DNA of 64,000 bases from Microbotryomycetes sp. JL201 (GCA_033819885.1 JAQYUZ010000011.1:248001-312000), one strand, 5' to 3'; positions 46,452 through 57,051 are shown, counted from the first letter of the stretch. The notes: generated by a model from the letters alone, not told the origin. A program made the numbers and translations.

Positions 46452-46669
46452 CGGCAGTCAACAGTCTGATCTATATTCGAGATGACTTGCACGCCGGTGT
46501 GTGCGGCGAGAGTCTGCAGAGAGATCCAATGAAAGCACGAGCCTCAAACGCGATACGAGCGCACGCCGTACATGATATTCATTTGGCAACTCGTCCTTCA
46601 AATGCCAATACTAGCAACACTTGATCGATAGAGTGTGACCACTGCAAAAAAATGGGACACACATCTCAT

Positions 46670-48951
46670 CTACACTTGCGCCCTCGCCGATGCCATTGCC
46701 GCCTGACTGTCCTCGTCTCGCTGACGTTGCTCTTCAGCGCTGAGCGGCGGCGGCGGCGGTGGTTGAGCAGCAGCGCTTGCAGGAGCTTGCTCTTTCAACG
46801 TCCTCTGGGCTTCTTCCCTCACTTTGCTGATGGCGTTTGCCTGCAAACAATGAGGTCAATTGCCGCCTAGTCCAAACCTCAAAAACCAATCATGCTCACC
46901 TGAGCGCGCATTCGATGTTGAATATATTCGGAGCCAATGATCCTTGAGAGAGATCCTTGTCAGGAAATAGTTCACTTCCAAATGTTGCTCACCGCGTTCG
47001 TCGACATCTAAAAAGACTTACTCGACCGACCGTCGGATGATTTCAACCATTGCGTCTTCAACCCATTCATTCTCTTCAAACGGTATATCAAGCCATGCAG
47101 CCGGCATAGATTGAGACAAGCTCGAGTGAACCAAATTGTGCGTCGGATCCCTGAGCAAAAGCAGGAAAAACAAGACTTGACTTGCTTTCGGTCCTTCGCC
47201 TTGACTGGCCGTCGTCAATGATGGCGGCAGGAACGGCAAATTGGCCAAGCATGGTTGGATGCGCATGTATACAGGGCAAGTATGAACAGGCACGGTCATG
47301 CCATTGTCGTCTTTACTTTTTGTCTGAGGCTGGAACGACGATTTGACCAGTTCATCAAGCTTGACCTGCAATCTGGCGTTAGCACGAGTACGCGAGGCAA
47401 CCAGAACCGACTTGTTGGAGCTACGCTAACCTCGGCACCTTTCCATCCCTCTTGCAATCCGTTGATGACGTTTAGATTGCGCTCGTCATCATCCGAAGTG
47501 CTTTTGCGCGGGCGGTCGTCCTTTTGGTTCAATACAAGTGTACCTCCTTCAACGGCTTCCATGACCTGAAACATTCCAAGTCAAGACCGGCAGACGACGA
47601 GCAATGACCAGAGCAAACAGAGCCCACCTTGGCTAGGCCACGGTAGACGAGAGTTTCGACACCCTCGTAGCCAACCATGTCGTGACTGAGGGTAACCTCG
47701 ATCACTTCGTGCTCTGCGATGGGTGGCGCGACCGCATTGAGCAGATCGGTCAAGCCCTTCATCGTAGTCGATTTGAGGTTCTCGCCTGTTGGCTCCAAAC
47801 TGTGTCAGCTCACGAACGGCGCCAAGGCTCCACATGGCGTGTGCGAAGCAAGGAAGGTAAATGACTGACCTAGCTGATCCAAATGAGCATTTTTCGCGTA
47901 CTCTCTGACGCCTTCGCTCCATTTTTTGGCTTGCTCGCTCTCGCCAATGACCTTTGACGCCGTCTTGACTTGCTCTTCGGCTACGGTGCGGGCCTGCTGT
48001 ACAACGTTTGACGCCTGCGAGATGACGTTGCTTGCTTGACTCCAAACGCTACTCCAACCCCACCCTCCTCCAGTGCCACCGCCACCCCCTCCACTGCTCG
48101 GAGCAGGATGTTGTGCGACAGGTTGCGTTTGAAATGCTTGTTTTGGCGAAGACTCGGCCTCTTCGTCCTTTTCGATGACGGGTTCGTGAAAGTGTGTGGC
48201 GGGTGGTGGGCCAGGTTTGGCCGCGAATGACGACACGGCAACGGTCGCGTCGTTGTTGCTCGGCGACGGGGATGCAAATTTGCTGTTAACTGCTGGGGTT
48301 GCCGTCTTTGGTGGCGGCCCCGATGCCCTGGGCGACGTTGGCAGATGAGTTGGTCCGGTGCCAGTGACTGAGCGCTGGCTCCTGACGCTGTCTGTGCTCC
48401 TGCGGGGCGCGCTGGCACCTGGCGTCTGCGGCGCATGTTGTACAGTGTTAGCGGCGGCTGTCCCACCTGGCTGTGCCGAGGTTGTTGCGGCTGTGGATGC
48501 GCCTGCGAGGCTGCGATTGCTGGTCGACTTTGCGAGGCCACCAGGCACAGAAGTTTTTCGGCGAAGGTCGCCTGATGGCTTGACTGGCGCGGTTGGCGTC
48601 GCCGAACGCTGTGTGATTTCGTCAAGAAAGTCGAGCACGCTCTGCGCCTCGTCCGCCGTCTTTGGCGCGCCACTCGCCGCTCCGGACGCTGCGAGGGCGG
48701 CAGATTTGGTTCTCGATGAGCCTGTGCTGCTGGCCGGTGGCCGACTAGCTGCCGATGGTGCCTGGCGGAGTTGTTGTGGTTGTTGGTGGTGGTGGTGCTG
48801 CTGCTGCGGCTGCGGCGGGGGCGACGAGTACGTGTCGAGACTGTTGAGGAACGATAGAACGTCCTCGTCGCGGTTACCTCTGCCCTTGTCTGTCAGCTGT
48901 CGTCACTGAAAGTGCGTGCGCGCCCGCTCACCTCGTCGGCGGCTGGGCCAT
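46670..48951 (-). CDS. MTC1: MTC1-like protein (DUF5427)
   Basis: Mtc1 is a Golgi/COPI-associated protein of uncertain mechanism, named for a telomere-capping phenotype in yeast. The first exon MAQPPTR is spliced through a GTGAGC intron to DVLSFLNSLDTYSSPPP. Then come a His/Gln-rich stretch, SVLDFLDEITQ, a Ser/Pro/Thr-rich disordered region, and the family core: GWGWSSVWSQASNVISQASN, VQQARTVAEEQVKTASKVIG, LTDLLNAVAPPIAEHEVIEV, TLSHDMVGYEGVETLVYRGL, MEAVEGGTLVL, PVYMRIQPCLANLPFL, LRDPTHNLVHSSLSQSMPAA and VEDAMVEIIRRSVE. The C-terminus is a helix with a run of seven prolines. The stop is TAG at 46670. Family blocks are in canonical order, so identity is firm. Confidence 0.88.
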
Positions 48952-49050
48952 GTCGCGGTTGTGGCTGCTGCCGACGTCAACGAGCCGAAAACAGCCAGAA
49001 CTTGGCCCTCTGCGGCGATCGCCACCCCTCTCATTTCAAATTGTCACGGA
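48952..49050. promoter_or_regulatory. Shared divergent promoter MTC1/COX14
   Basis: 99 bases between start codons, with the perfect 10-base palindrome GGCGATCGCC at 49014-49023 and the hexamer GACGTC. No TATA box. Confidence 0.45.
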
Positions 49051-49435
49051 ATGGCGGCTCGATTGACAACGGCAGACTACTTGCACCGGACACTGGTCTC
49101 TGGTCTGGCCGCACTCAGCGTCTGTCAGTATCCTTTGCCTGTCATCCTTGCCACTCCTGCCACTGCTCTCAAGACTGACTCGCCACACTCATTGTCATCC
49201 ACACGACAATGATGCAGACGGCTTGTACGGCATGTACAGGGTACACAACGACAACATGGCCGCAGCAGACGCAGCCTACAAAAAGCACCTTGCTGTAAGC
49301 ACAGCCGCCGCTCACCACCCGTCAGAATGCTCATGCACTTTCACTCAATATTCACAGGAGCAAGCAGAGCAACTGGGTGCACAGTCACCGCTCGCACACG
49401 GTTCAGTCAGGCCACCGCCACAACGGCCATCCTAG
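49051..49435 (+). CDS. COX14: COX14-like cytochrome c oxidase assembly protein
   Basis: This is a small single-TM protein of the inner mitochondrial membrane that couples Cox1 synthesis to complex IV assembly. Three exons, 49051-49123, 49218-49294 and 49358-49435, give exactly 228 bases and 75 residues. The sequence MAARLTTADYLHRTLVSGLA, LSVYGLYGMYRVHNDN has the family pattern: a short matrix segment with D-x-L-H-R, one transmembrane helix and Y-G. The tail (AAADAAYKKHLAEQAEQLGA) is hydrophilic. The first donor is GTCAGT. The gene is too short and fragmented to be seen as one open frame. Recognition depends on length, single TM and the LHR...VYG motif, so there is some risk. Confidence 0.75.
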
Positions 49436-49625
49436 AGATCGACGGGCGTGGAACCCTTCTGATCGCCCCGTGTACTCGTACTCTCATCTACTACCGTCGT
49501 TCTTTTGTCGCAAATTGCAAAAAAATTCGTTGTTGACAGAAACGAACAAGGTCACTCGCTTCGTGAAACCGGATTCCTTTCAAAGGCCACCCCGACTACT
49601 ACAACACAACTGACAAATTCCCGTC

Positions 49626-50987
49626 CTAAGCCCTCTTCTGCTTATTCATCCTGTTGACAGCCTTGTCAAACTTGCCTCGCTTGCGCTTGCTGCCTTCGTC
49701 CATAACCCCACTCGTGCTCGCTGTATCTGTCGTCACCCGCGCCCGTTTCGCAGACTGCTTCATCTTTTTCATTTCGTCGTACGCGGCGTCATTCCTGCCC
49801 CTGTCCATCTCTCCCAACAAGTCATCAAACTCTGCACCAAATCCGCCCAACCTGCGACGACCATTCTTGCCAGAACCCAATCCTCCGAACGCAACTTCTT
49901 CCTCCTGAGCTCGACGCTGACGAGCTTCCTTTTTGGATTTGCGCAATCGTGTAAAATTGGCCATTTCGTAATCTTCGATTTGCTTGAGGTGGCGTGCCGT
50001 GCCAGACATGAGTGCTGGATCGACAGCGACCGACAAACCAGTCGTCGTCTCTCCATACGGTGTCGACCCTGACAAGCCGATGGACATGTCGTTGACGAGA
50101 TGTGACGTCGGTGGGCGTTTCGCTTTCTTGCCTAAAGAAAAAAAAAAACGCATGCCACAAGGGCAGCGATCGTCAGCGGGCGATTCTCTTCATCCTCCTG
50201 TATTGGCATGCGCGCGTACCCTTCGCAGGACCTTCGGCATAGGGCATAGCAGACACTCGTGGCGGCCTGTATACGCCAGATTTTGGCCTGTCGTCATCGT
50301 CTTCGTCTGCAGATGCGCGGCCGTCGTCCGAAACACCACCGCGATCGACCATCAGAGTGTCAGGGTTGGGTCGGAATGCAAGAGGATCTGCAAATGATGC
50401 AAAGTCTTGGTGTGAGCAAACCTTTACGGAGAAAATGAGTCCCAAAGACAAGCAAATAGGGAACTTGCCATTCGCGACCTGGTCGTCGTCCTGAGGCTCG
50501 TCTGCCTGGTCTGCTTTGCGCACGAGCTTTTCGATTTGATACTTGAGTCGTTGCTCTAGCGGTGCGACTTTTTCGAGCACGACGCGCAGCTTGACGAGCG
50601 TCGCCACCACTTGGCTACCTTCGGCCGAAGTCAACGACCTCGCTTGCAACCGCAAAGCAAACACGGCAACGAGGTGGTGCACGTAGGACAACAAGAGTTG
50701 ATTTTTGAGTGACAAGAGCGAGATGCCTTGGGGGTAAGAGAGCTCGGTCGTCGAATTGAACCTGTGTGATTATGCGCCAGTTCAAAAGTCAGCCACGACG
50801 TTGCCCTCGAGACGAGTCCTTGGCCGGGCAATGTTCAGGCGCACTTTTCTTGCCAGGCTGTGACGCTGTCTGACACTGCCTTGACGCCGTGCTGCACGTC
50901 TGCGAGCAAAGTCCGAACGAGCTCGAGTTGGTCGTCGTGCGCGACGGCTGAAGATAATCCAGCAGTGGTTGCTGACACGTCTGACAT
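49626..50987 (-). CDS. LCP5: LCP5/neuroguidin-like ribosome biogenesis protein (Sas10/C1D family)
   Basis: This is a U3 snoRNP-associated factor for 18S rRNA maturation. Start MSDVSATTAGLSSAVAHDDQ; exon 1 has LELVRTLLADVQHGVKAVSD followed by SVTAWQEK. Next comes FNSTTELSYPQGISLLSLKN, QLLLSYVHHLVAVFALRLQA, VVATLVKLRVVLEKVAPLEQ and RLKYQIEKLVRKA, the Sas10/Utp3/C1D domain. DPLAFRPNPDTLM, GVYRPPRVSAMPYAEG, GLSVAVDPALMSGTARHLKQ, IEDYEMANFTRLRKSKKEAR and a Lys/Arg-rich end (KRKRGKFDKAVNRMNKQKRA) complete the typical order. The intron before GKKAKRPPTSHLV carries a run of nine T on the coding strand in front of its acceptor. Stop at 49626. It is divergent from uS13m. Confidence 0.9.
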
Positions 50988-51252
50988 GATCTCAGATGTC
51001 GACAAATGCGGCTTCAGCGCGCGAGATGAAGATGTACGGGCGGATGAAGGCGGTGAACAAGAGCCGCTCAGGCTCGCTTCTTTTTCGCTTCAAAGGCCGA
51101 CACGGCCTCGGATCCGCCGCGTCAAGCTTCTACGTCACGCTTACAACAACCAGACTCGATATTAGCCAATCGCCTACGTATTGCAACGTAACTCACAAAG
51201 TCGCTTTGATCCTTTCAGCTCGTCCGACCAGCCAGGGCAACTGCACTTCACG
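50988..51252. promoter_or_regulatory. Divergent promoter and 5'-UTR region LCP5/uS13m
   Basis: 265 bases up to the first base of the split uS13m start codon. It contains ATGs on the plus strand at 51026-51043 that would precede the uS13m start if transcription begins far upstream; none is in the spliced uS13m frame without a stop. No TATA box is clear. Confidence 0.4.
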
Positions 51253-52061
51253 AGTAAGCACGCATCATTCGCGCGGTCTCGCCCGTGTTCCCGCTCATCA
51301 GAACTTGCCTTCTGTGCAGTGGTCAACTTGCTCGGCGCGACGCTGCCTGACCGCAAGCTCGTCAAGGTGAGCAGCTCGCACCGCAAACCTGCCGTCGAAC
51401 GTCGGCATGTTCCCGTCTCACTTCGGTTTCTGCTCCTAACTTGTCATCTTCTGTTATGGCGCGCCGTCATGTTCCAAAACAGGTGGCCTTGCTCGCGTTT
51501 TACGGCATCAATCATCACACGTCTTCGCGCATCATGGCGCGCTTGCAGTTTCACGACCAGCTGCGAGTCGGAGACATGACTGAGCCACAGCTGAATGCGT
51601 TGTCGGCTCTGTTATCCTCGCCTGCAGCCGCTGCGAGACCGTCGACGCCACTGCGACCGTTCCTTTTGCCCGGCGCCCAGTCTCAGGCATCCACGTCGCG
51701 AGCCCCGCAAATAGACCTTGAGCAACGCGATCCTCCGCCACCCGAGCGCGATCCAATCTCGTCGCTCGTGATTGAAGAAGATTTGCGACGACGAATGCGC
51801 GCCGACATTGCTCACCACCGCACAGTTGGCACGCTCAAAGGTCGTCAACATGCCATGGGTTTGCCTGTCAGAGGACAGAGAAACAAGACGAACGCGCGAA
51901 CGGCCAAGAAACTGAACAGGATCGAGAGGCGGTACATGAGCACGGCCGTAGTGGCTACCGCAGATTCGAGGCTATCCTCGTCCTCAAGGTATGTCCATGA
52001 ACCTTTCTGGGTCGCTCTTGGCACATTATACAAATCCAAGTTTAGACAAGTGAAATGCTGA
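51253..52061 (+). CDS. Mitochondrial small-subunit ribosomal protein uS13m, start codon split by an intron
   Basis: This is mitochondrial ribosomal protein S13 (Sws2-type). The coding frame MVNLLGATLPDRKLVK requires a start made by joining the A at 51253 to TG at 51320-51321, across a 66-base intron (A|GTAAGC ... GTGCAG|TG). No ATG is in frame upstream of GTCAACTTG without splicing. A second intron (51367 to about 51482) leads to VALLAFYGINHHTSSRIMAR, LQFHDQLRVGDMTEPQLNAL, then a Pro/Ser/Gln-rich insertion of about 70 residues, and IEEDLRRRMRADIAHHRTVG, LKGRQHAMGLPVRGQRNKTN, ARTAKKLNRIERRYMST. H2TH-like helices and the C-terminal GLPVRGQRT motif are canonical. The 3' end is uncertain: a good GTATGT donor near 51990 could add another exon. 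Confidence 0.85.
51254..51319 (+). other. 66-base intron that splits the uS13m ATG
   Basis: Donor GTAAGC and acceptor TCTGTGCAG are standard for this genome. The exon base before the donor is A and the first two bases after the acceptor are TG. Confidence 0.75.
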
Positions 52062-52426
52062 AGAGACGTCCCATCGGGCCCACAGTTCGAGATGTTCGCC
52101 AGTGCTGGAGGGATTGCGGGCGTTGCGTTTGGCATCGGGCAGGCCATCTCTGTTTGCATCATTGTGATAGATAATGTGCACCTTTGCTTTATTGGTTGCA
52201 ATGCGTATAAAGTCCTTGAAATTCGCTGTCACCCTGTTTTGGCCTACTCACCTCACCGTCGGTGCGCGTGCTCGTCCACCTCGCGCAACACTCCTGGTCA
52301 CGCATCGTCGAACGGCTTGTTGACGGCACTGATTGCCACCTGCTGCGCTCTTGAAGCAGAGCCGACCCGCGCACAGTACGGCGCGCCGCATCACACTCTC
52401 GCTCACTCCCCTACGAACCTGTCACC
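52062..52426. other. Intergenic region upstream of ISY1
   Basis: 365 bases between the uS13m and ISY1 frames, same strand. It may contain a last uS13m exon beginning near 52087 after CCCACAG. Other open frames lack conservation. No RNA gene is seen. Confidence 0.35.
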
Positions 52427-53735
52427 ATGGCACGCAATGAAGAGAAAGCTCAGTCGATGCTGTACCGGTTCCGAGAAAGTCAAGCGGCCGAGCTAGGCTT
52501 GGGCGTTAGGTCAGACCGTCGACCTCGCGTCGCTGCTCATTGCAAAGACTTGAGGCAAGCAGAGAGGTGGAGGGGTGAAATATTGAGAGAGATCAGTCGC
52601 AAAGTCTCAAAGATCCAAGATGGTCAGTTTCGAACAAAAGTCGAGAGCAGCCCACGGACGTTGGGCGAGGGCAGCAGAGGGCGCAATGCTGACGATTGAA
52701 TGACCTTTATGAATCGGCAGCTGGATTGACAGACTATGAAGTACGAGATTTGAACGACGAGATCAACAAGTTGCTGCGCGAGAAACGACACTGGGAGAAC
52801 CAGATCGTGTTCCTCGGCGGCGCAAACTACAAGCGCGCGGCGGGCTCAATGACGGACGCGTCAGGCAGAGAAATTCCAGGCATGAGGGGCTACAAGTGAG
52901 TTGACCGATCAGAAGCGGCTCGCCGTGCCTCGATAGACTCAGGCTTGGTCTGACTACCCGCTTTGCGGCGGTCCACTAGATATTTTGGACGGGCGAAGGA
53001 CTTGCCTGGTGTCAAGGAGTTGTTTGCGTCAGCTGGTAAGCGATTGATGCTTTCGATTGTATTGGAGTTTTGGAGTTTTTGTTGACTCACTACTGGGCAA
53101 TTGCAGCTGCTGAGAGCGAGGAGGCCGAAAAGTACAAGCATCAGCGGCATACGATCTTTAGCAACCCAGGGCCAAATTACTATGGAGAGCAAGATGATCA
53201 AGACGAAGCGTTGCTGAAAGCAGAGAGAGAAGCGGAAGAAGAGGGTGAGGAATGCATGCTCGCGCGACCGTCTCGATCAAGAAACCTCTGACGCTGATTA
53301 TTCTTCCCTTTGTCTGCTCAATTTGATGCTCACGCAGCCTGGGAAGACGCTCTTGACAATTTGCGCGAAGTGATTCAGCTACCGGATCCAGCACCCGCCG
53401 CTCCAGAAGCCCGATACATCACCCTGGATGGTTCGGCCGACCAAAATGAAGATGCAGACGATGACGACGACGCGCCGCAAGAACCAGCTGTCGAGACTGG
53501 AAAACGCAAAGCTGCAAGCAAAAAGAAATCGACTGCCAAATCTACGAAAAAGACAAAGACGGACGAGGGCGCGGTACAGTCGACAACAAGCAAGCCGCAA
53601 GGAACAGGGTTCTTGAGCGTGCTCAAGGCTTCGGACCTGAGACCACCGAAATTGTTGACAGCAGACGAGATGGACAAGGTGATTGTGGCTGCCCAGAAAA
53701 AGCTGTTGCTGGAGGAGTATGCATTGCAAGGGTGA
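52427..53735 (+). CDS. ISY1: Pre-mRNA splicing factor ISY1
   Basis: This is a spliceosomal protein of the NineTeen/Prp19-related complex, acting at the first step. Start MARNEEKAQSMLYRFRESQA, then RDLRQ-like KDLRQAERWRGEILREISRK and VSKIQD. Across introns: AGLTDYEVRDLNDEINKLLR, EKRHWENQIVFLGGANYKRA, GREIPGMRGYKYFGRAKDLP and GVKELFASA. Then come AAESEEAEKYKHQRHTIFSN and GPNYYGEQDD, a further intron, and AWEDALDNLREVIQLPDPAP. The C-terminus is acidic then basic (GKRKAASKKKSTAKSTKKTK) and ends EYALQG. Every conserved ISY1 block is present in order, and the family's invariant NYKR and GREIPG are intact. At least four introns. Confidence 0.94.
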
Positions 53736-53827
53736 CGAGAGACTTTTGGCAAGGTGTAACAAAGAAACATGTCGTCACCAGATCACAGTACAACAACATG
53801 AGAAACAACGCGCTGGTCGAGACGAGT

Positions 53828-55531
53828 CTACCTGCGATACTTTCTACGTCTCGCGCTAGAAAGGGGACGGCCAGGAGTTTTCACATTGGCAATGGCGTGC
53901 GCTTTTCGTTTGGCAGTACGCACACGCGCTTGCTCTGCTTTGAGATTCTTTTTTGCTTGGTGACCCGACACAAGGTCGACGCCACCGTCCGAGGCTCTTT
54001 GTAGGTAGCTCGTCACTGCGTCAGACACTGCCGAATCGATTCGAGGTGGATCGACAATGAGCCCGTCCTCACTGTTGGCGTTTGCTTGATCTGAAACTTC
54101 GTCTCGAGTCACGTAGCTCGGCTCGATAAACGTCTCGTCCGTGCCGCGGTCGCGAGCTCGTTGGCACTCGTTGGCAACGTCCACCGCCTCGCCTCCCCTG
54201 CCGAGTCCGTCCAAAGTCCATCTGCCAAGCTTACCTTCCCTGAAAGCTTGGATCAACCACCTGCCCGCAAAATCAATGTCGGGTTCGCCGCCTTTGCGCA
54301 TGGCTGCGAGTCTGTGTGCGAGTGCGGTGAAGAATTCGCTCGGCTGCTCAAGTGGCGTGTCGCGCGCGAGGTGCAAACAGTCGAGAAGCGTGTCTGCAGA
54401 TCGTGAAAGTACAGACCGTGTCGGTCAAAGTACGTCGAGAGAGACACGTGTGGCTCGTCCCTGCTCACCCGAGCTGTATCCCTCGTCTCGAGTTTCGCAC
54501 CTCATCCTCAGCCTCCACAGAAGGTACTCTGCCAAAGTTTCGGTCTCGAACAAACTCTCCTTGATGCCACCCGTCAATGCGAGTTTGAGTGCGGCCTCGC
54601 TGCCACTGACGCCTCTGCCCAAAAAAGGGACCATGATCCCCGGCGTATCGTACACGTACACGGGCGGACGTTCAGAAACTTTGATCACGGTGGACAATCG
54701 ACGGGTGTGACCAGGCATGCTCGAGGTGGACGCTGCCTTGCCTGTTAAGGACGAGATTGTCAGAGAGCCGAGGAGTAACACGAGCGGTCAATCAGCAGCA
54801 CGACTGACCTTTGCGCACACCAACGCGCCTCAGGGCGTTGAGAATGGACGACTTGCCAACGTTGGGCATGCCTGCGATCAAGACTGATATTCTGTCTTCA
54901 GGTCCAGATAACGGACGATCCGCGATTTCTAGGGTCATGGCATTTCTTAGCCAATGCCATTCCATTACGGGTACTCGCTGGACGAGTCCTCACCGATGGC
55001 TTTCTTGAGCAACAGCCTGACTTGAGCGTCGGTACGCGAGTCTATAAACATGACATGGTTGTGGCCATTGTCTGCAAGAGCTTTCGCGAGTGGCTATGGC
55101 GCGCAGTCGTCAGCCGAGAACATGATCGGGCGGTCGAGCTGTCAAAATAGCAATATCCACCTTTTCAAAACAAGTCTGTGCCAAGTCTGACTTGTTGTAG
55201 ACGATGAGACGCTTGGCAAAGGGCGCAAAGTCACTGCCGGATAACGCCCTCGTCTCTGCTGCGTGCTCTGGCGGCCTGGCAAAGTTGACCATGCGCTCAA
55301 ATGCCGGATTGATGGATGTCAACGGTAGTCTGGCGTCGCGCGTCTCGATGATCAAGTCTACTTTTTGCGCTTGGACGAGTTGTTGCATCTCGCGCATCGC
55401 TCGCGTCATGTGTCCTGCCAAGTGACATGTCAAGCGCGCTCTCTAACATGCAAAATCACGAAACAGCGGTACTCACCAATGTACCATGTCGCCGGCAACG
55501 TCGGAAACGCAAACGGCCCGACCTTGGTCAT
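53828..55531 (-). CDS. MTG1: Mitochondrial ribosome-associated GTPase MTG1
   Basis: This is a circularly permuted GTPase acting in mitochondrial large-subunit assembly. Start MTKVGPFAFPTLPATWYIG is spliced to HMTRAMREMQQLVQAQKVDL, IIETRDARLPLTSINP, RLIVYNKSDLA (G4 NKSD), HNHVMFIDSRTDAQVRLLLK, ISVLIAGMPNVGKSSILNAL (G1), AASTSSMPGHTRRLSTVIKV (G2), VYVYDTPGIMVP (G3), then the C-terminal helical region EFFTALAHRLAAMRKGGEPD with AGRWLIQAFREGKLGRWTLD. G4 precedes G1, as expected for the permuted class. A C-terminal basic extension of about 130 residues ends RRRKYRR. The short hydrophobic/aromatic N-terminus (PATWYIG) and following HMTRA motif are typical. Divergent from the DSC2-like gene across 108 bases. 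Confidence 0.92.
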
Positions 55532-55639
55532 GTGACCTGAGCGTGAACTAAGGAGCCGATTACAAACGCCTACTCTCGGAGTAGCCTCGGCCTAATGCGC
55601 AATTGAGCGCTCGCAGCTTGAGCTCGTGCGCGTCGACGA
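55532..55639. promoter_or_regulatory. Shared divergent promoter MTG1/DSC2-like with 6-3-6 inverted repeat
   Basis: 108 bases between start codons. CTACTC-TCG-GAGTAG at 55570-55584 is a perfect inverted repeat in the middle of the interval. Confidence 0.45.
55570..55584. repeat. Perfect 6-3-6 inverted repeat
   Basis: CTACTC TCG GAGTAG in the MTG1/DSC2-like promoter. Confidence 0.75.
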
Positions 55640-57051
55640 ATGTCATTCGAGGGCGCACCCGTCACGCGCGGTCAGTACATAGAAAGCGTCCGGACGGCTG
55701 GCAACGAGCCGACGAGCTTAGTCATTGCGTCCATGCAGGCCTGATCGTTGCCGTGTGCGGCGTGTCGATCGCGGCGGCGGTTGTATCACGACAGTACCTG
55801 TTTGACGTGCCATTGGTGCCTCACTTGACGCGCGACCACCAGTTGTGGCGCTTGGCGCTGCACCACCTTGCATTCACCAACAGCAGCGACTTGTTCGTGA
55901 GCGTCCTGTTGCTGTATTACACGAGCGTCCCAGTCGAACGCAACTTTGGCAGTCACAAGTTCGCAGTGAGTTGGCTCAGTTTCGGCTTCGAACGTCCAAT
56001 CTGACCGTCTCCCGTCGAACGCAGAGTTTCCTCGTCGTAATCGCTGGACTCAGTACTACGCTCGAACTCGTCGCTCTGCTGCTCGGCTTCAGACTTGGTT
56101 TCACAAGCATCCCGGCAGGACCATTTGCCATCGTTTTTGCCATCATGTGAGACACTGGGCCGACCATCGTTGTCAGTAGCGTCACTGACGACGCCACCGT
56201 TGCTGCCCCTCCAGCTTCCAATCAACAAGACAAGTCCCAACGCTCTTCTACTGGAAATTATTTGGAGTCGAAGTGACAAACCGGATAGCGCGGTACATTC
56301 TGCTCGTGCAAGCAAGTCGAGTGCTCTCCAAAATTCAGCCGCTGTAACGGATCCGCAGCTGACGCGCCTTCATGTCACTAGCTGCTAGCCTCGAACCCAC
56401 CGGCAACGCTGATTGTTGCGTCAATAGGCGCTGTGGCTTCTCAGATGTACCTCTCCAACTTTTTACAGCTGCGAAGGTACCGCATTTCTTCACGCACGAC
56501 CGACTTGCTCGTCCGGATACTGCAACCTTTGTCGCCTAGTGGCTCGTCACATGTACAAAGAGGTACATTTGCTACTCAACAAGATGCTCTAAGCGCGTCT
56601 CCAGCTGTCACCGTCTCGAATGGCGGTCTGCTTATGAGGTCGGCTTGGATGGGTCGAGCGGCAGGACAACAACCACAAGTTCCATCACAGGTCAACGCAA
56701 CACCAAACGACAGTGTGACGCCTTCAAGACAAGCCGCGACGCCGGCGACTGCTGCAACTGCTCCAGGTGTCCCTGGCGCGACACCTGGACAAACTCCCGT
56801 CGCCCCACCTGGGTTTATGCAGCAATGGGCCGCTGGGTTGGGCAGGCAACAGATACCAACAGCTCAGCAAGTGTCCGAACTTAGCTCGATCTTTCCAGAC
56901 ACGCCAAGAGATTCTATCGTCGCTGCTCTGCAGCGGAACGGGCTCGACGTCGGCAGAGGTAGGTTGACTGTCAAGTCTAGTTAGTTTCTGGATACCCAAC
57001 TAACAGTCCGTTTGCTATACTGCAGCCGCTGAATCTCTGTTGACATCGTAA
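55640..57051 (+). CDS. Rhomboid-like UBA protein, DSC2/UBAC2 family
   Basis: This is a rhomboid pseudoprotease with a C-terminal ubiquitin-associated domain. In fission yeast Dsc2 belongs to the Golgi Dsc E3 ligase; human UBAC2 acts in ER-associated degradation. Exon 1 (55640-55670) encodes MSFEGAPVTR. Splicing gives GLIVAVCGVSIAAAVVSRQY (TM1), VPHLTRDHQLWRLALHHLAF (the rhomboid-like HxxW.L...F block), DLFVSVLLLYYTSVPVERNF with GSHKFA, SFLVVIAGLSTTLELVALLL (TM), GPFAIVFAIM, LFGVEVTNRIARYILLVQ-like sequence and LIVASIGAVASQMYLSNFLQ. After a Pro/Thr/Ala-rich linker the UBA reads VSELSSIFPDTPRDSIVAAL and QRNGLDVGR, spliced to AAESLLTS (stop at 57051). No rhomboid catalytic Ser/His pair is apparent. 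Confidence 0.85.

Noticed and set aside
52092-52496. 134-codon frame starting MFASAGGIAGVAFGIGQAISVC
   Set aside because: The hydrophobic start is suggestive, but the rest is Cys/His/Ser-rich noise ending inside ISY1; it may overlap a last uS13m exon.
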